DNA of 64,000 bases. Origin: Lachnoclostridium sp. (GTDB lineage: Bacteria > Bacteroidota > Bacteroidia > Bacteroidales > Muribaculaceae). Within the stretch, counting starts at the first letter, position 1; every line of letters begins with the position of its first letter. The notes under the pieces are model-generated. The model saw only the letters and a program-made list of their open reading frames with translations, was not told where the DNA came from and did no database searches. Below are positions 34,167 through 41,663 of this stretch, in pieces. Position numbers and translations under genes: made by a program. The stretch is taken from positions 744,612 to 808,611 of the forward strand of contig JAMPAP010000001.1 in assembly GCA_023667185.1 (NCBI GenBank), written 5' to 3'.

Positions 34167-35387
34167 ATGAAAAAATTCTTTATCACCTCAGTAATCGCTG
34201 CTATGGCTACCTCAGCCATGGCCGCTACAACTACTCTTGAAGTTACAGTCAATAATCCCGGTAATACTCCACGCGAGGCAGTGCCCGTGACTGTTAACCT
34301 CGCTGAAGTTGTACGCGGAATGAATGTCGCTTCCGCCACCGTAGTCATTGACGGTAAGGAAGTAGCATGCCAGCTCGATGACCTTAATAAAGATGGCGTG
34401 CCCGAAGAACTCGTCTGGGTGACTGACGTCGCTCCAAAATCAGCTGCTACCGCCGAAGTTACTCTCTCTGACGAGGGCACGATGAAGACTTTCGAGCCGC
34501 AGACTTACGCCTACATCAAGCTCCGCGACGAAAAAAAGAAATATCCCAAGATCGTGGCTATAGAATTTCCCGGCGATGCTGACACCCGCATTATGTATAA
34601 TTCGATCTACGGCCACGGCGCCGTGATGGAAGGCTTCTACAATGCCATACGTATATATATGGATAATCGCCAGAGCATCGACATTTATGGCAAAAACAAG
34701 CTCCAGCTCGAGCTCGACGTCACCGGTTTCTACACCACCCCCGAGCAGCTCGCCGAGGGTTACGGCCACGATATCCTTTGGGCCGGAAAGTCAGTGGCTG
34801 CAGGTTCGTTCCGCGGCTATCAGAACCATGCCACCTGCTATATTGACACTGTCGCCTCTCGCGGCCAGCGAGTTGTGGTCAGTGGCTCGGTGCGCTCTAT
34901 CGTTGAGGTTACTGATCACGGCTGGATCTACAACGGCAAGCGCCACGAGATGACCCAACGTTACACCCTCTGGGCCGGGCATCGTGACTACGACGTGGAT
35001 ATCAATATCATAGGCACCACTCCCGAGGACGTCTATGCCACCGGAGTTCAGAAAATGGAAAGTGATAACGAGGGCTTCGTTGCCACCTCAGGCCTCGCGG
35101 CTTGCTGGGGCAGCAATGTGCCTGAAAAGAAATATGCTGACCTCGTGGAATGGGTTGGCCTCGGCGTCTCAGTTGACCCGAAATACCTCAATGGTGTCAC
35201 CGAAGATACTGACAATTACCTGACTTTCCTTCGCCCTGATCGTCAAGGCAATATCTCTTACGGCGTCAATATGGCTTCAGTGCGCGAGCCCGACGGATTT
35301 AAAGATGCCCCGGCATGGATGAAATATCTTAACCAATGGCATAACGACCGCCTCAATCCATGCACCGTGACTATCAAAAAGAAATAA
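34167..35387 (+). CDS. DUF4861-like exported protein
   Basis: A 406-aa exported protein with signal peptide MKKFFITSVIAAMATSAMA. The N-terminal 80 residues form an Ig-like module (LEVTVNNPGNTPREAVPVTV); the rest matches the style of DUF4861 (GHGAVMEGFYNAIRIYMDNR, HATCYIDTVASRGQRVVVSG), a Bacteroidetes family that I associate with pectin loci; catalytic function is not clear to me. The frame opens 33 bases earlier inside the esterase gene; ATG 34167 gives the clean signal peptide. Confidence 0.75.
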   Translation: MKKFFITSVIAAMATSAMAATTTLEVTVNNPGNTPREAVPVTVNLAEVVRGMNVASATVVIDGKEVACQLDDLNKDGVPEELVWVTDVAPKSAATAEVTLSDEGTMKTFEPQTYAYIKLRDEKKKYPKIVAIEFPGDADTRIMYNSIYGHGAVMEGFYNAIRIYMDNRQSIDIYGKNKLQLELDVTGFYTTPEQLAEGYGHDILWAGKSVAAGSFRGYQNHATCYIDTVASRGQRVVVSGSVRSIVEVTDHGWIYNGKRHEMTQRYTLWAGHRDYDVDINIIGTTPEDVYATGVQKMESDNEGFVATSGLAACWGSNVPEKKYADLVEWVGLGVSVDPKYLNGVTEDTDNYLTFLRPDRQGNISYGVNMASVREPDGFKDAPAWMKYLNQWHNDRLNPCTVTIKKK

Positions 35388-35409
35388 TACCTTAATCAAT
35401 TTATAACCT

Positions 35410-35847
35410 GTGAAAAAGAAATTATTAGCAATTGCTTGTCTGGCTCTCTCATGCGGCTCAGCTATGGCCGATGCCGTGCTGACTGTAAACGGACAGCAAG
35501 TTGAAAAGGCTGTAGCAAGTCTGTCGTTTGATGGTGACGACGTCATCATCTCTTATGGCGACAACTCTTCTTCCCGCCACGATATGGGTGACGCAGTGTT
35601 AAACTTTAACGATATTACCGGCATCGGCCAACTCACGTTCTCTAAGCTCTCCGTGACTGTAGGGGAGACCATTGTAGTAAAAGGTATCGCTCCCGGAACA
35701 ACAATCCAGGTGTTTGACATCCGCGGACGCCTCGTGACTGCCGCCACAAGCGCTGACGATGAGTGCACCCTCGACCTCTCCGGTGTGCAACCCGATGTGT
35801 ACCTGCTCCGCGCAGGCAACCAGATTGTAAAATTTGTAAAACACTGA
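35410..35847 (+). CDS. Small exported protein with T9SS-type C-terminal domain
   Basis: A 145-aa protein starting at GTG, with a signal peptide (KKKLLAIACLALSCGSAMA). Residues 20-75 are a short beta module (LTVNGQQVEKAVASLSFDGD). The last 65 residues, including IQVFDIRGRLVTAATSADD and DVYLLRAGNQIVKFVKH, fit the type A sorting domain of the type IX system, so the protein is probably a surface-attached module with little else. It sits between the DUF4861-like gene and the pectate lyase, 4 bases before the latter. Function unknown. Confidence 0.7.
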   Translation: MKKKLLAIACLALSCGSAMADAVLTVNGQQVEKAVASLSFDGDDVIISYGDNSSSRHDMGDAVLNFNDITGIGQLTFSKLSVTVGETIVVKGIAPGTTIQVFDIRGRLVTAATSADDECTLDLSGVQPDVYLLRAGNQIVKFVKH

Positions 35848-35851
35848 TGCC

Positions 35852-38680
35852 GTGAAGAAGTTTTTTCCCTGCATGATAGCCGCTCTTATCGCTATCGCTT
35901 GCTCTACCGGTGCAATGGCTCAGAAGAGCTGGAGCTTCGCCGCTTTTTCAGCCAACGATGTCGCCAATCTCGGCGCCGATGTTACCAACTGGGAGCACGA
36001 ATCATCCTCATCCAACGATCGTTACAAAAACATAACTACATTTACTAATTCGCCCCTGATCGCCAACGGTGCTGAACTCGAGACCACTGCCGGGCTCAAC
36101 TTCACCGCTCCTTCGGCCGACGCTATCCGCTGCGATATCAAGGGTAAACGTATCTCCCTCAACAAGGCTAATGCTGCGATAATTATCCCGAACCTTACGG
36201 CCGGCACCTCGGTCACCGTTAAGTGCAAGACTTCAAGCAAGGACACTGCCCGCGGCCTGAACGTTACAAACCTTACCCCCGTGTCAGGTTCATTCAACGC
36301 AACTTCGCTTGACGACCAGACAAACGTAGGTACCGTTACCGCTGACGGCGACGTTACGATCGCTGCTACAGGTGGTATGTATGTCTACTCGGTAGAAATA
36401 AGCGCTGATGGCGAAACTCCTACCCCCGACGTCCCCGTGACCGGCGGCACTATTCTTAATCTCGGTGTAAACCAGATGAATGTGCTCCTCAAGTCAGGTG
36501 AAATGAAATATTTCAATACTTCTGAAGTGGCCAATGTGGAATTCTCAGGCAACAAGATGACTATCAACTCTCTTGCCTCTGGTGTAGAACCCGTGGTTTA
36601 CGACGGTATCGTATCTTCTGTTTCATTCCGCAAGGCTGAAGGTGGCAGCGGTCCTGTTATCGACAATCCTGAAGGCAAGGTCGCTCTTAAAGAAGCAAAA
36701 GGTTGGAACGAAGCCGCTTATGTGAAATGGCTCCCTTACACCGGCGCTGATACTTACAAAGTTTATGTAAAAGCTGAAGCAGCTTCTGACTGGAAAGCTC
36801 TTGACGACCAGCTCATCCGCAACTATGGCTCTTACGGCCGCGCTGATGCTATGGGACTCGCTGCCGGAACATACGCCATGAAGGTAGTGCCCGTGGTCAG
36901 CGGTACTGAGGTCAACGATGCCGCCAATGAGATCAGTGGCCTCGAAGTAACAGCCTTTGACCGCGCCGGATTCGCTCACAAGAACTTCAATGGCGGCGTA
37001 GGTGCCTACAATAACGACGGTACTCTCAAGTCAGGCGCTCAGGTGCTCTACGTTACCAACGACAATTTCAACACCATCTCTATGGCGCTCCCCTCCAACA
37101 ATAAGGGTGGAACTGAAACCTACGTTGGTCTCGGCGAAATCTTCAAGGCTCATCAGAAGGGTTACTGCACAACTCCTATCGCTGTCCGCATCATCGGCCA
37201 AATCGACGTTGACAAGATCGGTGCAGCCCAGCTTTACACTGACCAGAAAGGTTTGCTCCTCAAAGGCAACGACACCGATATGAACTTCCAGATCACCCTC
37301 GAAGGCGTAGGTGACGATGCTTCGTTCAAGGGCTTCGGCGCCGGCTTCGTCAACGGCTCCGGCATAGAGATGCGTAACCTCGGCGTGATGCTCCACGGCT
37401 CAAGCAACGACTGTGTGGAAGTCAAAGGTTCTCACCATATCTGGATTCACAACTGCGACCTCTTCTACGGTCAGAAAGGTGGCGGAGACCATGACAAGGG
37501 CGATGGCTCTATGGACTGCAAGGACGGCTGCTCTTACGCCACATTCTCTTACAACCACTTCTTCGATTGCGGTAAATCTATCCTCTGCGGTATGAAGAGC
37601 GAGACTGTGGAAAATCTCATCACTTACCACCACAACTGGTTTGACCACTCTGACTCCCGCCATCCCCGCGTACGCACCTCTACCGTCCACATCTATAATA
37701 ACTACTACGACGGTTGCTCTAAGTATGGTGTAGGCGCCACTACCGGTTGCAGCCTCTTCGTCGAAAGCAACTACTTCCGTGGCACCAAGCGCCCCATGAT
37801 GTCGTCAAAGCAGGGTACTGACGCTACCGGCGACGGTACTTTCTCAGGCGAAAACGGCGGTATCATCAAGAGCTTCGGTAACCTCATGGTTGAGCGCTCT
37901 TCCAAGTACAGCTACATCACTTATCAGACCAACGCTACCAGCTTCGACGCTTACGAGGCTTCTTCACGCGACGAAGTGGTTCCCTCTAACGTAGTGACTC
38001 TCGCCGGAGGCACTTCTTACAACAACTTCGATACCAACGCCTCAACAATGTATGATTACACCGCTGATAATGCTGCCGACGTTCCCGCCAAAGTTATGGG
38101 ATACCGTGGCGCAGGCCGCATGAATCAGGGCGATATTCACTATACATTCAACAACGCCGTTGACGATGAGGACTATGGCCGCAACTCTGGCCTTGACCAG
38201 CTCCTCTCGGCTTACAAATGCTCTCTTGTAGGCTTCTTCGGCCAGACTACCGGCGGCTCAACCACCGGCGGCTCCACCGAGCCTGATCCGGTTGATCCCA
38301 TTGATCCCGTTAATCCCGATCCCGTTGATCCCATTGAGGGTACTGTCATCTGCGAGTTTACAGGCAAACAGCCCTCAAGCTCGCTTGTGACCGTCAATGG
38401 TAACTACAGCACTTCTAAAGGCGTAGCCACCTACGGCGGCAAGACCTATTCCACTTGTGTAAAACTCGAATCATCTACATCAATCTCCGTTGCTGCCGGC
38501 GACTCCGAGGTCAAAATGACCCTCGTGTTTGCCGACACTGAGACCACTCCCAATGCCAAAATCAACGGCAACAAGGTGACCGGAGCTAATTCGATGATTA
38601 CCCAGAACGTATCCGGCACTGTGACCATCACAAAGGCCGACCAACACTTCCTCTTCCTCATCGTTCTGGAACAACTTTGA
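35852..38680 (+). CDS. Pectate lyase, PL1 family, multidomain
   Basis: A 942-aa exported polysaccharide lyase starting at GTG. Signal peptide (KKFFPCMIAALIAIACSTGA), an N-terminal beta-sandwich (25-190), a linker, a beta module (197-265) and a fibronectin-III-like module (270-365), then the PL1 parallel beta-helix (about 370-790): IWIHNCDLFYGQKGGGDHDK, SYNHFFDCGKS and the catalytic-Arg region HHNWFDHSDSRHPRVR (Arg603-Arg608). A Pro/Asp linker (PDPVDPIDPVNPDPVDP) leads to a C-terminal sandwich resembling the N-terminal one, probably carbohydrate binding. It cleaves polygalacturonate by beta-elimination. No clear T9SS tail is seen. Confidence 0.9.
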   Translation: MKKFFPCMIAALIAIACSTGAMAQKSWSFAAFSANDVANLGADVTNWEHESSSSNDRYKNITTFTNSPLIANGAELETTAGLNFTAPSADAIRCDIKGKRISLNKANAAIIIPNLTAGTSVTVKCKTSSKDTARGLNVTNLTPVSGSFNATSLDDQTNVGTVTADGDVTIAATGGMYVYSVEISADGETPTPDVPVTGGTILNLGVNQMNVLLKSGEMKYFNTSEVANVEFSGNKMTINSLASGVEPVVYDGIVSSVSFRKAEGGSGPVIDNPEGKVALKEAKGWNEAAYVKWLPYTGADTYKVYVKAEAASDWKALDDQLIRNYGSYGRADAMGLAAGTYAMKVVPVVSGTEVNDAANEISGLEVTAFDRAGFAHKNFNGGVGAYNNDGTLKSGAQVLYVTNDNFNTISMALPSNNKGGTETYVGLGEIFKAHQKGYCTTPIAVRIIGQIDVDKIGAAQLYTDQKGLLLKGNDTDMNFQITLEGVGDDASFKGFGAGFVNGSGIEMRNLGVMLHGSSNDCVEVKGSHHIWIHNCDLFYGQKGGGDHDKGDGSMDCKDGCSYATFSYNHFFDCGKSILCGMKSETVENLITYHHNWFDHSDSRHPRVRTSTVHIYNNYYDGCSKYGVGATTGCSLFVESNYFRGTKRPMMSSKQGTDATGDGTFSGENGGIIKSFGNLMVERSSKYSYITYQTNATSFDAYEASSRDEVVPSNVVTLAGGTSYNNFDTNASTMYDYTADNAADVPAKVMGYRGAGRMNQGDIHYTFNNAVDDEDYGRNSGLDQLLSAYKCSLVGFFGQTTGGSTTGGSTEPDPVDPIDPVNPDPVDPIEGTVICEFTGKQPSSSLVTVNGNYSTSKGVATYGGKTYSTCVKLESSTSISVAAGDSEVKMTLVFADTETTPNAKINGNKVTGANSMITQNVSGTVTITKADQHFLFLIVLEQL

Positions 38681-38709
38681 TCAGTCGTTAGATATATTTA
38701 TATCTTCAA

Positions 38710-38741
38710 GAGCCGGCTTCTGAGTGATCAGCAGCCGGCTC
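38710..38741 (+). terminator. Terminator of the pectin-type operon
   Basis: GAGCCGGCT pairs with AGCCGGCTC, extended by CTGA/TCAG inside, followed by ATTTTATCTTTT. Confidence 0.85.
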
Positions 38742-38769
38742 GATTTTATCTTTTACTATTGTTGTGACA

Positions 38770-39423
38770 TCATGACATCATGACATCAGATGTACCATTA
38801 CATTGAGGATAATCGGAGCAGCCCCAAAATTGTTGTCCCTGGCGGGAGCCTCGCTTGATAAAGCGCCGAAGCATAGGCTTGCCGCATTTTGGGCAAGAAG
38901 GTGCGTTTGATTTTGTTGCTTCTTCGCGTTTGGCATTGAGGCGTGTTTGTGTAAGATTCTCTGTAAAACCACCTTGCTGCTTGAAGTCCTGAAGCTGTGC
39001 TGCGAGCATGGCTGTGAGCATTGATTTGATCTTGAGGCATAACACCACGATACAATTAGCGCTATCTTCAGCACTACCTCTCTCTAAAAAACAATCAAAT
39101 CGTGATTTCTGCTTATTGATATGCGTAATGGCATCCTCAATAAAATTGCTGCCATACTCTGGCTTATCAAATTTAAGATTTATAACACTCTGAAACCGAC
39201 GGTCATCAATATCCCATGCCCGAAATGAGTGACGCATCATGTAGTTCATGAAATCACCCATCAGCTCATGTGTGCTTGCCCAGGCTACATCTGTAAGTCT
39301 CATTTCAGTCTCGAGTGAAGTCTCGTGACGGCCTGATCCTTCTGCTATGTTTGCGCGGATAGAACGCGCTGCCTGAGTCATCTGGTCATATAGTCGATGG
39401 CCGGGATCAATTTTATAGTCCAC
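38770..39423 (-). pseudogene. Four-helix-bundle protein with C4 zinc finger, 5' frameshift
   Basis: A 217-aa open frame from a GTG. Residues 1-140 are the four-helix-bundle (23S intervening-sequence protein-like) fold: LYDQMTQAARSIRANIAEGS, then a topoisomerase-type C4 zinc finger (CPKCGKPM, FWGCSDYPQC). Homologous coding sequence continues upstream of the GTG (WVLANIIELATQRFC) as far as an in-frame stop near 39486. A second frame starts at ATG 39509 with MQHHPIFSL. Adding one base in the AA run at 39482-39483 joins the two into a sensible N-terminus, so a single-base deletion seems to have broken the gene. Expression from the GTG is still possible. Role unknown. Confidence 0.65.
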
Positions 39424-39550
39424 GAAACGATCGCAAAATCTTTGAGTTGCAAGCTCTATAATATTGGCTAATACCCATGAATTAAGCTAAAAATAGGATG
39501 GTGCTGCATTGAAGGATATCGGCATAGAGAAGTATTTTAAGGATAATAGT

Positions 39551-39615
39551 GTCAATTTGTCAATTTGTCAATTTGTCAATTTGTCAATTTGACAATTTGA
39601 CAATTTGACAAGTTG
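39551..39615. repeat. 8-bp tandem array turning into its near-complement
   Basis: Five copies of GTCAATTT followed by two GACAATTT and one GACAAGTT. The two halves can fold back on each other with A-A mismatches, since the complement of the right half reads GTCAAATT. Confidence 0.85.
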
Positions 39616-39628
39616 AGATGACTGGGAG

Positions 39629-40510
39629 TTAGTCATCGGCGAGGGTGGCAGGGTCAATGCGGCTCAGGGAGATGACGGTGGCGCCTTTGTCGTCAAGCAG
39701 CGATACGTTGTCGGCGTCTACCTTATGGGCAGTGGCTACGCTCTCGAGAGCTACGAGAAATGCGCGTTCGGTGTCGATGTCAGGGCAGGTCATGCGGGTG
39801 GTCGAGAGGTTGCTGAACTCCAGCCCGTCGTTAACGTCGAGGTTGATGATTATTTCGCCGTTGAGCAGGTTGCAGCCGGCATTTCCGTGGATGGTGCGGG
39901 TATGGGTGTCAACCACTACCTTGATGTCAGCGCTTGAAGGCACGGTGCGGTTGTCGATACGTTCCACCTTCCATGCTCCGTTGAGGAAGCCTAACGTGTG
40001 GTTGCGGAGCAGAATTACGGTGCGCCCCGAGGCATCGGTCAGCCGCAATGTCGACGAGTCATCTACGCGGCTTATGCTATAGCCGGTGACCTTCTCAAGA
40101 GCCTGATTTATCTCCGTCTCATACGGTGCATCAGGGCATGACATCAGCGATGTAAGAAATTCTCCCGCCTTGGTAAGTTTGCCGATTCCTACCTTATATG
40201 ATCCGTTTATATAGTTGCAGCCATTAAAACCTATGACGTTAACTTCCCCGACTACGTCGGGCGAAGCATTGAACGTAAACATTGGGCGATTGTCGCCATC
40301 GATCTTCAGCTCCCGGCCATTCAGCTCTATGACAGCCCATTCTCCCTCCATGGCTTCAATTTCGGCATTGACTCCCTGGATATCCACCCCGGTAGTCTCT
40401 TCAGGAATTGTAGTTGAAGGTTTGGCTGTGGTGGTATTCTTGTTGAATATCGAGCATGAACTTAATGAAAGCATCATGATGAGTGAAAATGTTAGCAGTA
40501 GTCTTGACAT
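39629..40510 (-). CDS. META-domain lipoprotein (HslJ-like, two domains)
   Basis: A 293-aa lipoprotein with lipobox LSSC. Two META/HslJ domains follow: about residues 55-175 (GEWAVIELNGRELKIDGDNR, GFNGCNYINGSY, LTSLMSCPD) and about 180-285 (NGAWKVERIDNRTVPSSADI, GNAGCNLLNGEI, LSTTRMTCPD). Each keeps the paired G-C-N and M-x-C-P motifs of the family, which in E. coli HslJ affects novobiocin resistance; the role here is unknown. The frame begins 54 bases earlier, but ATG 40510 gives a proper lipoprotein signal. The 235-bp gap upstream has poly-A/T runs only. Confidence 0.85.
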   Translation of the reverse strand: MSRLLLTFSLIMMLSLSSCSIFNKNTTTAKPSTTIPEETTGVDIQGVNAEIEAMEGEWAVIELNGRELKIDGDNRPMFTFNASPDVVGEVNVIGFNGCNYINGSYKVGIGKLTKAGEFLTSLMSCPDAPYETEINQALEKVTGYSISRVDDSSTLRLTDASGRTVILLRNHTLGFLNGAWKVERIDNRTVPSSADIKVVVDTHTRTIHGNAGCNLLNGEIIINLDVNDGLEFSNLSTTRMTCPDIDTERAFLVALESVATAHKVDADNVSLLDDKGATVISLSRIDPATLADD

Positions 40511-40745
40511 AATTGTAAAAGTTGTGTTGAAAATATTTACTGTTATAACAACTGAATCAGGCAAAAAGTGCAGAAAAAAATTTTTTTTTGAAAAAAAATT
40601 TCATCTTCCGTGAACCTTCTTCGCGTTCATGCGTTTAATAGGTACATAGCAAGATTACTTTTTCCATTGCAAGAAATGTGATAATGATTGGTTTATTATC
40701 TAAGCGAGAAGACGTTGTGAAACATCTTCTCGTTTAGTTTTTGTG

Positions 40746-41663
40746 TTAATCATTATATTTGCCGTTGAGAGCTTTCTCAAATGATATGGGCACCGGAGTG
40801 TTAAACTCCATCAGACGGCGTGTGGTGGGGTGCACAAATTTCAGCGACATGGCGTGAAGACACATTCTGTGGGCAGGCGACGGACCGGCTCCATATCGTC
40901 GGTCACCCGAAATAGGGCAGCCGAGGTCTTTCATGTGGACACGTATCTGGTTTTTGCGGCCCGTGGCAAGCGACAGCTCCACGAGGCTGAACCCATGGCG
41001 TGAGGCGAGTGTACGATAGCGAGTCACTGCAAGTTTACCCTCCTTAGGGTCAGGAGTGGAGTAGACCTCGTAGCGGGAGTTCTCGGCAAGATAGCTGCGA
41101 TACGACCCTTCCTCAGGGTCAGGCTTTCCCTCTACAAGAGCCACATATTTGCGCTCGCGTACCATGTTTTTCCAGTTGTGCTGCATAGCCTCCTTGGCCT
41201 CAATGGTCTTGGCAAACATCATCAGACCTGAGGTGTCACGGTCAAGGCGGTGGATGATAAACAGCTTATTATCAGGATTCTGCCACTTTACCCACTCTTT
41301 GAGTAGCTCGTAGGCAGTGCCGTCAGTCACCTTATCGTTACCCATTGACAGAAGGCCGTAGCCTTTATTGACCACGATAATCTGGTCATCCTCATAGAGT
41401 ATCTTGAGGCGGCGGTTGTAGAACGTGCGAAACTCGCGGCTGAAGTTCACCTTCACCACCGTGCCGGGGCTTACCGGGGTGTCAAACTGGTTGGTAACCG
41501 CGCCATTGACCATCACCTGGTTGTGAGCGAGCTTCTGCTTGATGTCAGTGCGTGAGCGCTCCGGCATGGCGGCAATCAGGAAATCTATAAGATTAGATTC
41601 GGCCTCTGCCTGGAAAGTAGCTATTGAGTCAGGACGTCCTGCGCCCCTCTTGGGTTGTTTCAT
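40746..41663 (-). CDS. RluA family pseudouridine synthase
   Basis: A 305-aa RNA pseudouridine synthase. An N-terminal S4 RNA-binding domain (LIDFLIAAMPERSRTDIKQK, LAHNQVMVNGAV) precedes the catalytic domain with HRLDRDTSGLMMFAKT (catalytic Asp in HRLDRDTSG), and LSLATGRKNQIRVHMKDLG with HRMCLHAMSLKFVHP. It converts uridine to pseudouridine in rRNA or tRNA; target subclass (RluC/RluD/other) cannot be told. The ATG overlaps the topA stop by 4 bases, so it is coupled to topA. Confidence 0.93.
   Translation of the reverse strand: MKQPKRGAGRPDSIATFQAEAESNLIDFLIAAMPERSRTDIKQKLAHNQVMVNGAVTNQFDTPVSPGTVVKVNFSREFRTFYNRRLKILYEDDQIIVVNKGYGLLSMGNDKVTDGTAYELLKEWVKWQNPDNKLFIIHRLDRDTSGLMMFAKTIEAKEAMQHNWKNMVRERKYVALVEGKPDPEEGSYRSYLAENSRYEVYSTPDPKEGKLAVTRYRTLASRHGFSLVELSLATGRKNQIRVHMKDLGCPISGDRRYGAGPSPAHRMCLHAMSLKFVHPTTRRLMEFNTPVPISFEKALNGKYND

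Noticed and set aside
39551-39615. Possible CRISPR array
   Set aside because: The unit is only 8 bp with no spacers and there are no cas genes; it is a simple tandem repeat.
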